NCBI GenBank assembly: GCA_016800925.1
Contig: JABCPU010000526.1
Span: 1 to 42,334, forward strand
Direction of reading: 5' to 3'
Origin: Suillus spraguei
Taxonomy: Eukaryota; Basidiomycota; Agaricomycetes; Boletales; Suillaceae
Length of the DNA: 42,334 nucleotides
Part shown: in pieces, positions 1 through 9,910 of the stretch
Layout of the letters: each line of letters begins with the position of its first letter
How positions within the stretch are numbered: the stretch's first letter is position 1
Made by a program: the position numbers and the translations under genes
Notes under the pieces: generated by a model
Databases searched by the model: none
What the model saw: only the letters and a program-made list of their open reading frames with translations
Told to the model about the DNA's origin: nothing

Positions 1-272
1 CGGGACCAGGAAGTGGGTTTAGTGGCCGCACAACAAACCCACCATCATCATCATCAGCTCTGCCACGTTCACGATCGCCTGGGAACTCAGGTCGTAGTGG
101 TGGGGGATTATTCCACTCATTTTTTGGGGGAAGTACGGGTAGCTCGAGAGCAGCTGGCAGTTCATCTCAGGGTAGAAATTCAAGTTCAAGAGCACGTCGC
201 GCGGGTATGTCTAACGAGTCCCCGGGCGGTACGCCACCTTTCCCTGGGCGCTGGGACGAAGAAACAGACTGA
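1..272 (+). CDS. C-terminal end of a protein entering from the left, Ser/Gly/Arg-rich tail
   Basis: An open frame (codons starting at base 3) runs from the window edge to a TGA at 270-272, about 89 residues with no internal stop. It is strongly biased to Ser, Gly, Arg and Pro, with clusters such as NPPSSSSALPRSRSP near the start and an acidic finish, GRWDEETD. Nothing resembles a catalytic domain, so this is read as a disordered C-terminal tail or part of one. Codon use is GC-richer than the transposon debris to the right, as expected of a host gene. The 5' part lies outside the window, so the protein cannot be named. The alternative, a chance open frame, is less likely because of the strong compositional bias in one frame only. 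Confidence 0.5.
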   Translation, partial: GPGSGFSGRTTNPPSSSSALPRSRSPGNSGRSGGGLFHSFFGGSTGSSRAAGSSSQGRNSSSRARRAGMSNESPGGTPPFPGRWDEETD

Positions 273-1436
273 TCGAGCGTTGACTTCGTTCCGACTTCGT
301 TTCTTAGACCGTCCGCGGAACAACTTGAACTTGCGGGTGGTCTATTCTAGATATACATATATTTTCTGATGCATTCTGACTTCACTTTCCTTCTTGCAAG
401 TTGTAAACATAATGAATGTTATATGGACGTTCCGACGTGCGGAGTCTTTGGATGTTCCTCTCCCGATGAATGTCGCTGTCAAAGAACCAACCACTAGGCG
501 TGTTCAAGTGTTACTGACTGCGGAAGTTAGCATGTGTAGAATTACTAGATCGAGGTTTGCACTGCAAACTTCTGACCTTGCTTCGACATGCAGGCAATTG
601 ACCAGTGTTTTGGATTTCTGCAATCGCTACTTTGCATCTACATCAGGAAACCCTTGATCGAATACATCCGCTTACCATGGGCAAGTTAGATCACATCACA
701 CTGGACGGTCCTTTCCCACCCAGCACCTCCCAGTCTACTTCTTCATAGTATATGTTGTTGGGTCAATATTAATGTGATCCACACGATCGCGAGGTCCCAG
801 TATGTTATATTGGATTCTTCAAACTTCCGTGGGTGATCAGCCTTAATTGTTCTCCGGGTAGCCTAATTCTCATTTCAAGCCTCAAGCTCACCAGCGCTGT
901 GAAGTTTTCCCCGCCAATTCAACCACAACCTGACCACACGCCTTTGAATCTGATCAACGCAACCCGCCGGGCCTCGGATCCGCCCATGTTAAAAAATGAA
1001 CGTTCACGCTGTTCGTTGCATGTCAGTTTCAATTCTACTTCATCTTACATCAAGTTACATACATCACCAAAGTTTCCTATTCCAGCGATGGTATGCTAAG
1101 GTCGCATAAGCCCTTATAAGACCTGTAAGGGACGGTAGGAGTATCAGGTCACAGGGTCCGCTTATCTGGTCATACCTAGGTTCGTTTTTTTTGCTAATGT
1201 GCTGCTCAACTGCTGATCATTCCTCAGCTGCTAGCGACATATCTGCTGATATGTCCTGCTAAGCCGTTTTCATTATTCTATCCGGTCATCACACTGATAT
1301 GTCATGCTAAACGGATGTCAATTTGCTATCATATTACATGGCATTAGCTTACACATAGGTCCTGAGTGTACAATAAAGCGAGTGCTGAGTTAAACAGAGG
1401 AAAATTGCGGTCACAAACATGAGTGATCCTGGATCC
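273..1436. other. Intergenic region, no supported gene
   Basis: This stretch holds the presumed 3' untranslated region of the gene ending at 272 and AT-rich spacer. Open frames at 394-657 and 833-1099 are short, lack recognisable motifs and have no convincing exon neighbours. The imperfectly repeated motif ATATGTC(C/A)TGCTAA occurs near 1250 and 1300. Confidence 0.4.
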
Positions 1437-1567
1437 TTGTAGTACATCAGCAAAACCCAAATGTGAGGTCCCCCTATCTCCAGTGCTGTGCAGCACTGCA
1501 CAGCACAGCATTGTACATAGGGGGACTTCCCTGTATAGTACATAAGTGTTTTACTGATGTAGTACAA
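1437..1567. repeat. Nested palindrome, MITE-like hairpin element
   Basis: The two halves are imperfect reverse complements. The outer arms (TTGTAGTACATCAGCAAAAC at 1437-1456 and its counterpart ending at 1567) pair with few mismatches. Middle arms GTCCCCCTAT (1468-1477) and ATAGGGGGAC (1517-1526) pair perfectly, and an inner arm GTGCTGTGCA pairs with TGCACAGCAC around 1483-1507. The whole could fold into one long hairpin. Size (131 bp) and structure suit a miniature inverted-repeat element; no coding capacity and no clear target duplication were seen. Confidence 0.6.
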
Positions 1568-1769
1568 CAGTTGAGTAGGGAAGGAAATTGCAGCGAAAAC
1601 ATATACATGAAGAGACAGTGAAGATGAAGAAGAAATGGAGAGCATTGCGAACACGTTGATGTGAAGAGACATGAAGCTGAAATGAGATGGAATACCTGAA
1701 ACGTGAATATCATATCGGTCAGTACAATGTAAGCAAAACATACTGTGACCTACAAAGATAAGCAATTGT

Positions 1770-2318
1770 TCATTTCCTCTTGCGGCTCAACCTGGCCTTC
1801 TTTGGTGCTGGTAGAGGCGACTCTACAACAGTCTTCCAAGCACAGCCCCTCTTGGATTTGGCCTTGGGTGGGCAGGGCTCTTCCAGTTCGTCGACCCCAT
1901 CAGGCTCACTAAGATCACTGAGTTCTGCAGTAGCAGACGGTTCCTTAACAGACACTAATGGCAATGAATCCCAAGTCTTTGGAACCAAACTGGGAGGTGG
2001 AACCTCAGGTGGCAGGTAGGGAATGGAAGTGTCTGTGTTAGAATTGTCGTTGTTGAGCAAAATGAGACCATCAAATGTAATAAGAGGGATAGATGGACTC
2101 TTTGATGGAGTAGGCAGGTCCTCTCTGGGGCCTGAATCCGCGGAAGTTGAAGAAACCATACGCACAGCGGCCTCGTCTGCAAGCTTCTGCATTAGAGCAA
2201 AATCGTCATTGTTATTGTCATTGTTAGCATTGGTGGTGTTTGAGGAAGACGGGACATGAAGTCCAAGCTTGTTTTTGAATATTTTGCTATGAAGCCTAAG
2301 GTTAGATACTACTAGCAA
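1770..2318 (-). CDS. Hypothetical acidic/basic low-complexity protein with two nuclear-localisation-like clusters
   Basis: An uninterrupted 182-codon frame ends in TAA at 1770. The N-terminal third has a short basic stretch (HSKIFKNKLG), then an Asn/Asp-rich tract (NTTNANNDNNNDD, about residues 28-40). The middle is Pro/Ser-rich, then comes an acidic patch (DLSEPDGVDELEEP, about 134-147). The C-terminus is basic, with KAKSKR and KKARLSRKRK, which look like nuclear localisation signals. No known domain was recognised. It lies between repeats, so it may be an accessory ORF of a transposon or a terminal exon of a longer minus-strand gene. The frame is longer and more biased than chance ORFs nearby, but the start codon is uncertain. 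Confidence 0.4.
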   Translation of the reverse strand: MLVVSNLRLHSKIFKNKLGLHVPSSSNTTNANNDNNNDDFALMQKLADEAAVRMVSSTSADSGPREDLPTPSKSPSIPLITFDGLILLNNDNSNTDTSIPYLPPEVPPPSLVPKTWDSLPLVSVKEPSATAELSDLSEPDGVDELEEPCPPKAKSKRGCAWKTVVESPLPAPKKARLSRKRK

Positions 2319-3000
2319 TGGAAGTTAATACATACAGGTTCCAATGTTTGTAGTGTTGCTGCGACTCCGACTTGCTGCCAGCTCAAGCTGTAACTGGTAG
2401 CCCGGTTTAGCTGGACCAACAAGAGGTCAGACCTTCTAGAAGTCGCAGTTCCTAATTTGGCAGTTAAGCTGCAGTTCATGGTTTCAAGTCAGTCAACTGT
2501 TATTGATCTTGACATTTCCCACCGTTCAATGAATATTGATATTGAACATTAACCACTCATAGCCTTATCTTTGTGTGTACTAATCCCATCAGTTTCATGG
2601 ACTGTCGTTAATCTAGGAGAACAGATGGTGAATACACCCTGATTTTTCAAATTCAGATTCAAACTTAAGTTTCTATGCATCAGTTCTGCTGCCCCAAGTA
2701 TATTCATTCCTGGTGATCCAGTCAAATATTTACTATGACTATCCAACATTGACAACATCAAACCACACAAAATTGATTGATCTAGGAGATTTGAAAGTAG
2801 TACACTGCCTTTCCTATTGATTTTGGTGTTACCCATGAGGCCCTGTATTTACAGACCCAAAATTGTGCTTGCAAGACTCTGCGAGAGCAATCAATTTCAT
2901 TGGGACAGTGTATCATGCCCCGATGAAGAGTGATGGAGCATCAATTAGTTGGATTTGTGCCACATATGATCAGTGACATTAGCTAAGCTCACTGCCCCGG
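2319..3000. other. Region without an assignable gene
   Basis: A 95-codon minus-strand frame (2549-2836, with the LLSNLLDQSILCGLMLSML stretch) is the longest open frame. It matches no family I recognise. No LTR, terminal repeat or splice-supported gene model was found. It lies just beyond the LTR that breaks the hAT gene, but no hAT C-terminal dimerisation sequence could be read here in any minus frame. Confidence 0.3.
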
Positions 3001-3987
3001 TGTAAAGATACAATCTAGCCTGGGCTGTAGATAAACTATGGCCTAAGCTAGTATGTGAGTCTTGCGCTCTACCTAGTCTGCTACTCTTGCGAGGCAAGAA
3101 TGTTTGACCCTAAAGGGAATGCTAAGTTAGTATAGTCTAATAATGCCCAACCTGTGGTGCAAGACTGCCGTCGGAGGTAGCGAGATGCTAGCAGTGACCT
3201 CCGGTCCATGGGAAACTAGCAGTAATACTAGCAGTAAGTGTGAGAAAGCGGTAGACAAGCGGTAGTGAAAGTGGTAAAACTGCGGTAGTGCGTGCAGTAA
3301 AACTGCGGTAGGGCATGCGGTAAAACTGCGGTAGTGCGTGTGGTAAAACTGCGGTAAGGCGTGGGAAACTGGCGGTAAAACAAGCGGTGAAGCGTGGGAA
3401 AGCGTAGCGCAAGCGGTGAAGCACGGGAAAGCATAGCACAAGCGGTGAAGCGCGGGAAAGCGGTAGAGAGCGGTGGTGTGTGCAGCAGTAAAACAATTCT
3501 TAAGAGACAGTGACTTCGGCGAAAGACTTTATTCCATTAGAGACAGTAGTGGTGACAATTCCTAAGTACTGTGTGTACCATAGAGGGAAAAGTAAAAGTA
3601 CCGGAATGTGCGAAGAGTCCTTTTTAACATGTACCATGAACAGCAAGAATACATAGCGAGAATGGTAGCGAGATAGAGATATTTAGCTAAGAGGCACGCA
3701 GTGAGCAAGTGGCGTCACGGAAGGTAAGGTAAGTCTTGCCGTAGCTTTAGTAACAGCGGAAATGAATATGCTACACACCAATGGATCTTAGACGGAAATG
3801 GAATGGACAGGAGGACATCGGTAGCGAGATTCGGTAAGGGGCAAGGATCCATGGAGCGAAAACAGTACCGGCGAAGCGAAAAGGGGTAATGCTCGCTATA
3901 GGGGTTTTCTCGGTAGCTGCTGTAGACAGTGACGAGACACTTGTGTAAAACAGCACTTTCATGGTCAGCGTGACTTTGTTCACTACA
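3001..3987 (+). mobile_element. Solo LTR, family A (first copy)
   Basis: It starts TGTAAAGATACAAT and ends TTCACTACA, the TG...CA layout of retrotransposon LTRs. The first 150 bp match the start of the copy at 17759, and the end matches the end of that copy (CAGCG...TTCGTTACA). CCGGT occurs at both edges (2997-3001 and 3988-3992), overlapping the first T, and is read as a 4-5-bp target duplication. There is no reverse transcriptase or integrase reading frame nearby, so it is a solo LTR. It lies where the minus-strand hAT gene should continue and removes that gene's C-terminal part. Confidence 0.65.
3240..3480 (+). repeat. GCGGTAA-rich tandem repeats inside LTR family A
   Basis: Two blocks are visible. 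From about 3275 to 3360 a 22-24-bp unit GTAAAACTGCGGTAGTGCGT recurs about four times. From about 3380 to 3470 the unit CAAGCGGTGAAGCGYGGGAA recurs about three times. The core GCGGTAA also recurs, more scattered, in the other family A copies, so it is a family trait amplified in this copy. Confidence 0.7.
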
Positions 3988-6227
3988 CCGGTGACTGATT
4001 TGTCAGTACGAGAGTAATACCTGTTGAGTGTCCTTTTAGCAAATTGAATGACAGACTGGATGGCAGGTTTGAGCAGGTTTTTTTGAATAAGGCCACTAGT
4101 GAACATGGCGTCAATATGGTCCATGGCTGGAATGACCATTGCAAGGTTGGGAGTTGCACGAGAGAAGTAGAGTGTGGTGTCTTTGAGTACCTAAAATGGA
4201 AGGTGAGTTCAACGCCACCTTGATTCAGATGAATAAGTGTTACCTTCAGTACATCCCGCAATGGTTTCACCAAAGTCCATTCCTCCTCACTCAACTCATA
4301 TTCTCCCAAGCCCAATTTCCTTTTGTCTGTCATTACATCTATGGCCGCCTGGTACTGCAGGCCGAAGTTCAACATGTCGAAGGTCGAGTTCCAGCATGTT
4401 GTGACATCTTGGGGCATGTACTTTACTGGCAACTTCAGTTCTTTCAATGCCTCTTTCCATGCAGGCAAAAGTAGTGTCATCAAGTTAATGAGTTTGAAGG
4501 AAAACTGCTGGAGCTTTAGGACAATGAGTACAGGTGAGTATTTCTTTGTGTTTTGTATGTACCTTCACTAAAATGAGCTTGACAGGTCATATACTTTCTT
4601 CCCAGTGCATGGCGCTCTTCATTTGAGAGCATCGCAACTTCATCAATCCAGCCATCAGTATCATCGGTGTCCTCCTCCTTGTTCTCATCCTTGTTCTCTC
4701 CACTTGCATCTTCAACTCCATCCTCCAACTCTTTGTCATCCAAATCGTCTGTGTCCACCATGTCCAACAGCTCATTTGCCTGCTTCTTCGTCATATTGAA
4801 CTCCCATATTAGTGATTTAGCAACGAGGTTAACAATGTGGAGAAAACATCAAGTTTGTGAGTTTTCACCTCCAAAGCGCACAATATGATCCACTAACTCA
4901 TTTATCATAGTGTTGTTGTTTGTAGCATTGTCTGATGTGACGCTCAGAATCTATAAACTATATGTGAGTTTTTGTTGGCATGTATATGTTCTGTACATGC
5001 CTTATCTGATATACTGAAGTCATTTAGGATTTTCTCAAAGGCCTCAGCAAGGTTGATGCCAGTGTGAGACTTTTTGTGCAGGTAAGTCTCATATCTTTTG
5101 TGTGCACATTCATACTCACTCGGTCAACTTGGACAATGTCAAGCAGCATGGCAACTGCTTTGCCCTCATGTTTGAAGTGCACTGTTAGAGCAATGAATGT
5201 GCAGTGATTGAGCGATGTCCACACATCGGTCGCAAAATTCAATTCGCCATTGTGATCCTATATATAATATCAGATATGTATTCCCCTTGCTAATGAAATA
5301 TTGTACCTGCAGCATTTGAGCAATTCATTTGTGAGTCCGTGCAAACACAAGTCTGACATCTTGTGAGACTGTGGATGGTGATGGCAGGTAATACTCTGGA
5401 CGTCCAGTTTTCATAAGATATTGAAACCCGCTGTCCTTGACGATCTCAAATGGCCGAAGACTTTCTGACACCCATCGAACTATTTCGAGTTTGGTTTCCG
5501 CCTTTGTGTGCTGCCAGTGAGAGTATGTCACTTTGCATTTTCCTTTTCACTCAAAGGATGATTTAATAGTCCCAGTCTCGAGAATGCTTTGTACAATGAT
5601 CGTGCGAGCCTTGTCAGCGTTCTTTGTTTCTCCAGCAGCTTCTAGTACATGTTCCCCCCAACAATTTTTAACATGTTTGCATAAGTTGTCTGTTGACTTT
5701 GCATCCCCAGTGTCTAGAAATTGACGAATGCGCTGCTTGCAGCCCTTTGCAGCGCACTTAAACACATGGCATCGACAACCATGAACATATTCAATGTCAG
5801 GCTCTGGGTGGAAGAACACATAAACAGGTGAGGTCCAATCTTGTTTGAGACAAGCTGACAATTGATTGAGCAGATATATAATTTTTATTTCGAGAATTTA
5901 CGCACCAAGCTCGCTGTCCGAGGACTTGCCTTCATCAAGGTCCCCAGAATAACTGACCTTGATGATGGAAGCCCTTAGGCTGGATGTAGGACTCGTAGAG
6001 CCATGTGTGGCCGATGGAACTTGGGTGTTGGGAACTTGGGTGTTGATGACAGAAGCTGCAGGGCTAGAAGCAGGGTTTTGGGAGTCTGAGTTGACTGGGT
6101 TCTTGGGTTTCTTTTTAAATGGATTTTTTATAGTACTGCCGCTGGCCTTGCGCTTGAGCTTGGTAGTGCTCTCCGCAACTGCTTGAGTGGCCTTCTCTGT
6201 AATCTTCTTTACACATTTACCTAACAT
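3988..6227 (-). pseudogene. Decayed hAT-family transposase gene, C-terminus lost
   Basis: This is a multi-exon hAT transposase relic reading right to left. In order: a Ser/Lys-rich N-terminus (6227-5898); a Cys/His finger region (HGCRCHVFKCAAKGCKQRI ... LCKHVKNCW, about 5800-5690) of BED type; SESLRPFEIVKDSGFQYL and GRPEYYLPSPSTVSQDV (5460-5340); the first catalytic Asp in FATDVWTSLNHCTF (about 5235); the second Asp in SVTSDNATNNN (about 4940); LLPAWKEAL and DVTTCWNSTFDMLNF (4480-4370); and LNRYYSRTD near 4010. Introns of about 50 bp fit between blocks. One starts with GC (GCATGT) rather than GT. In-frame TGA codons at 5547-5549, 5325-5327 and 4849-4851 replace expected arginines, and the usual RWN is CWN. 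The dimerisation domain with the third catalytic residue is missing beyond the LTR at 3987. Non-functional. Confidence 0.85.
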
Positions 6228-7509
6228 GATATAGAAGCTTCAAAATCTAATTTTAATTTTAACTTTGATTTTCAAATATCGAGATTGAGTTAAGTTGGCT
6301 ATACAGTTTCAGTAAGTTGCCGAGGCCAAAGATCAATTATCATATATGGTCACAGGTAGCCCACAGGTAAGGGGTACCCTGGTGATCAACCCCTACCCAT
6401 ACCCCTGTGTACCCCTACCCCTGACCCACAGGGGTTACCCATACCCCTGCAGATCCCTAGTGGTAGTTGTAAAATCAGTAGCAATGGGCAGTTCTTGAGT
6501 GGTGTTGGATGCTGCTAGTACTACACCCCCTCCTCGTCCCCTCGTACTGCAAGTCATGCTCCCTCTTCCCCTACTAGCACACAAGGGCCTTTGCATAGCA
6601 ATCTGTGAATTATTAGTAGTCTTGATGTGTGCCTTGAGGCATTCTGAACGTTGTACTTGCGGATGTTGTGGAGGCATCCTGTATGGGTAGCATGAAGATT
6701 GGATTTCAGACTCTGCTTAGCACTGCCGAATGTTCCGTAGATTCTGAAAGAAATTAGTCAACCTTTTCCACGTTTTCAGAGCCTCCCAAAGTTTACTTTG
6801 AACCCCACTATTTCCTGAGGCTCAAAATTTGTATCAAAATGTGTTATTTCACTTTGTCATTTTATCACGCATCTAAATATGACATTCTTCTGGTGTCAAA
6901 ATTGCCAGTGAAAATACCTAATTTGTCAACCACATTTCAATTCAAATCTTGCCAGGGGGAAACTCTGAAATCACCGCTGTGTGATGTCCCACTGTGTCGT
7001 GCGAAAAGTTGGCCATAAGTAGGTAAGAAGTGAACTTATGATTTACTGATGCAGTGGATGACTTTCCATAGGCTGAAATATTATGATTAGAATATCATAT
7101 CATATATTTACCCTTATTAGGCAGGTGTGCTGCGATGCCGCTTGTTCATTTACAGTCAGTTTGTAACCATGTGTCATCTACCCCCCCCCCAATAGACTTT
7201 ACAGACAACTTACATCCGTTTTAGGCCACTAACGCCAGCGATATCCGCTGACATAATCAGCCTTGCTTGAGATGCATGTCACACAATGCGGCACCTCGCA
7301 CAGTAATACTGAGGTACGTTTCAACTTTTAATCAAGTACGCTAAAGTCTTTCTCTCCTGCCACTATCTAGGTGATTCTAAGTGCCCAGAACGACATCCCA
7401 AGTTCTCTGTGCCCACTAATGGAGTGCCTATCTGACCTGTATGCCACCAGTGCCTCCAATCTCGCCCAATGCAACCTAGTAGTATCAATTTCCCGTCACT
7501 TCTTACGTT
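6228..7509. other. Transposon-flank debris, no supported gene
   Basis: Nothing here supports a host gene. An 80-codon minus frame at 6435-6677 has an RG-rich stretch (SRGRGSMTCSTRGRGGG) but no known domain. A run of ten C lies at 7181-7190. Bases about 7016-7049 (GAACTTATGATTTACTGATG and neighbours) resemble the right end of the inverted-repeat element at 11614-12019, so a relic terminus of that family is likely. Confidence 0.35.
6353..6452. repeat. CCCCTACCC / ACCCACAGG short-motif array
   Basis: About 100 bp built of irregular CCCCTACCC, ACCCCTG and CCCACAGG motifs, partly self-complementary. It lies just upstream of the hAT gene start (6227). It could be the subterminal repeat block of that element, since hAT transposases bind clustered short motifs near the ends. 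This is inferred from position only. Confidence 0.4.
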
Positions 7510-8076
7510 TTATCTGTGAAGATATCGCGTGACAGTACTGGGGATGACAGCAAAGATCTGCTGGAGGCTAATGGCATGCATAGTAGAGTTGAGATAATGT
7601 AGCACAAGCCCAAGTGCCCCTGCAGCATCAAGGGAGCATTTATCTATCCTTGGAGTTCTGTGTGCAGAGACATCCTCACGAGGTATTGGTGTCTCATACC
7701 AGGCTTGCGCAAAGCCTGCAGTAAGTAGTGAGGAGAGGGTGGGCACATCAACGCCCATTGTAGTGATGAAGGGTCTATCATGTTGACTATTGTATAGCAC
7801 CTTCCATGGGGTGTTGATACGAGGATTTGAAAGTAGTTGGGGTCGGCAAAGGTGCAAACGATGTGGGTGCCAAGTGTCAATGCACTCTTGTCGTGATACC
7901 TCACTCCCAGCAATGATAGCGGCAGCGAGCACCCTAAGTCTCTCATCATCATCGAAATGTTCAGCCTTGTCTTTGTCGAGAAGCAGCTGCTGGACTGCAA
8001 AGTTATCGTCCATCAAGGACCAGACTAAATTTGATTGAATGAGCGTATGGGGGATTATTTCAGTATACATTAACAT
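7510..8076 (-). pseudogene. N-terminal fragment of a PIF/Harbinger-type DDE transposase
   Basis: An open frame of 188 codons. The segment HPHRLHLCRPQL, then NTPWKVLYNSQHDRPFITTMG, GFAQAWYETPIPRED and SLDAAGALGLVLHYLNST ... ISLQQIFAVIPSTVTRYL follows the N-terminal order of fungal Harbinger-like (DDE_Tnp_4 type) transposases as I know them, including the helical region that ends before the DDE core. It stops (TGA at 7510) just after VTRYL. The catalytic domain is absent, and no continuation was found to the left. On the right it abuts another hAT fragment. It is a truncated relic, although the remaining frame is undamaged. Confidence 0.65.
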
Positions 8077-8148
8077 ATCAGCGGTATTGGTAATATTTTT
8101 GAGACTCCGGTATATTCTATTCTGGATTATTTTGCCTACGGAAAGTCA

Positions 8149-8700
8149 TCCAGTCACTCCAGAGCAAGCAATACATGCAAATTTCAAATTGTTTTGATGA
8201 GTTCAATGAGAAACTCTCCCAGTCAGTGCCGAATGCTTTCCATTGAAGGCGTTCGCAATCATAATGCACTCGATTGTACCTCATGCCGCCGATGTCGAGC
8301 GTTATTTCTCGGGTCTGGGTGGGGTACAATCTGTAAAACGCTGCAACCTATCCATTCAGACTTTCGAGTCTCTTAGCAAGCTATGCCAATTTCTGCACAA
8401 AGCGGATGACGAAGCTGGCACGCCAGCACGTCGCAAACATGCCCATATGCACACTCAACCAGAAGATGGACTTGACATAGCCTCAGCAAACAAGATTCAA
8501 AGGTCTTCTGCATGGGCGCCTCCTCTTACTGGTGACTCTTGCAGCTCGGACAATGAATTTCTTGCAGGTCCAGAGTCGATGATGGATGAAGAACTGCTTG
8601 GAAAAATTTAGCAGGTTTGAAAACGAGGCTCTAGAATCACACCATGGCTTGCAAGAAGGTGCTGATGAAGTCCCAGATATCCGTTTGAAGGAGGTAAATA
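8149..8700 (+). pseudogene. Internally deleted hAT transposase, C-terminal dimerisation part (copy 2)
   Basis: The frame at 8243-8611 reads MHSIVPHAADVERYFSGLGG, then CNLSIQTFESLSKL. This has the HSADVERxFSxxGG ... RSNLSxxT pattern of the hAT dimerisation domain. The region is nearly identical to 28405-28964. In both copies the sequence jumps from a TPEQATRANFKLF segment, which sits near the N-terminus in the copy at 40 kb, straight to the dimerisation block. The catalytic core was therefore deleted before the two copies spread. A 12-bp gap within the CNLSI...KL region distinguishes this copy. It cannot encode an active transposase but could be a non-autonomous family member. Confidence 0.7.
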
Positions 8701-9860
8701 CCGTTCTGCCGTTTTTTTGGCAGAACTCGCTCCAAAATATTTCTGCCCACAGCACTACACGGTGACACAACCTACCAATTGGCAATCGGACTCTCCATCA
8801 AAAGAAGCTCGCAATCCAGGCCCAGTTATCAAGGAGAAGCAAGGAGAAGTACAAAGAAGTGTGATGCCATCAAACGAAGGCCAGGTACCGAACTGTGCCA
8901 GTGGGCCGAGTGCCGGACTAGGATCCTCCACTAATGTATCAGCGCTATGAATGGTAGATACCAGTGGGTTATTGGAATTATTGTATCTGGGTTGCCCTAC
9001 TATAGTAAGTACTTAATGTATCATTCTTACAGTATGGCCTGGGTAAGCACGCTAAAGAGAACGGCCTTGCATTCTCGCTCCCAGAACCATTTTGTTACAC
9101 GACTCACACGACCAGAGCCCCGCATAGCACAAATACCTCAATGACTATACGGGCACGCGTTGTTATGGCCTTTCAGCTCGAGTTCCACTGCGCCCATACC
9201 AACAGACGAGAACACGCTACGGAAGTGAAGTTGCCCACCCTATGCCCAAAACACGCTACATGCTTAATTTTATCTGTATGTGTTCCAACTTATGACCAAT
9301 GTGATCTGCATTTTTTCTATAAGGGTGACAGGGCTGCAGAACCAGCGTCTATCATGCAGACCAGCCACTAACAACGTGCAGTTTGCCCTGAATCCAACGG
9401 CTTGTTTCTTGGTCTGCGAATTATCTCAGATAGTAAACTGGGCACACTCCAGTCTGCTAAGAGACCTTAGGAGCCATAAAGTCACGTCGCAGCAAGTCCG
9501 CTCTGGTCTCTTCGAGTCAACCCACGCCATTTCTGACCAAGTGATGTAACAGCCTTCCCTTCGATTGTTACCCGAGTCCTCAAGGTTGCGACTTTGAAGT
9601 CACAGAACCAACAACCCCCGAGTTTGACCGAAGAGAAGGGAAATACAATCCTGCCATTGTACACGCATATACCCTGTTATCAGTTGGAGCTTACTCGGCT
9701 CTTTCGAGTTTCTCCAAACCCTGCACAGACGAAGTCTGAAATTACATTTCTACTAGGCACAGCCCGAGATGAATTATACTACTCCGTTCATGCTGCAAAC
9801 CACAGGCAAACCAGGGCCTCATGCCAAATACATTGTACTGCCTTGAGATGGCGCCCGCCA
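8701..9860. other. Intergenic region upstream of the membrane protein gene
   Basis: Short open frames (8717-8950, 9141-9371, 9594-9875) show no motifs or coherent splice structure. No terminal repeats were found. The right part presumably contains the promoter of the gene at 9911; a CCAAT motif is visible near 9858. Confidence 0.4.
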
Positions 9861-9866
9861 ATAAAT

Positions 9867-9874
9867 TATATATA
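9867..9874 (+). promoter_or_regulatory. TATA box of the membrane protein gene
   Basis: TATATATA lies 37 bp before the ATG at 9911, with CCAAT just upstream. This spacing suits a core promoter with a very short 5' leader. Confidence 0.5.
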
Positions 9875-9910
9875 GTGAACAGGATGTGTACGATACACCA
9901 GTAATATCCA

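Noticed and set aside
3127..3496. Overlapping minus-strand frames rich in Leu, Thr, His and Ala
   Set aside because: They are translations of the GCGGTAA repeat inside an LTR, in three frames.
6353..6452. Telomere-like CCCTACCC repeats
   Set aside because: The motifs are irregular and lack the fixed CCCTAA unit; position next to a hAT gene fits a transposon end better.
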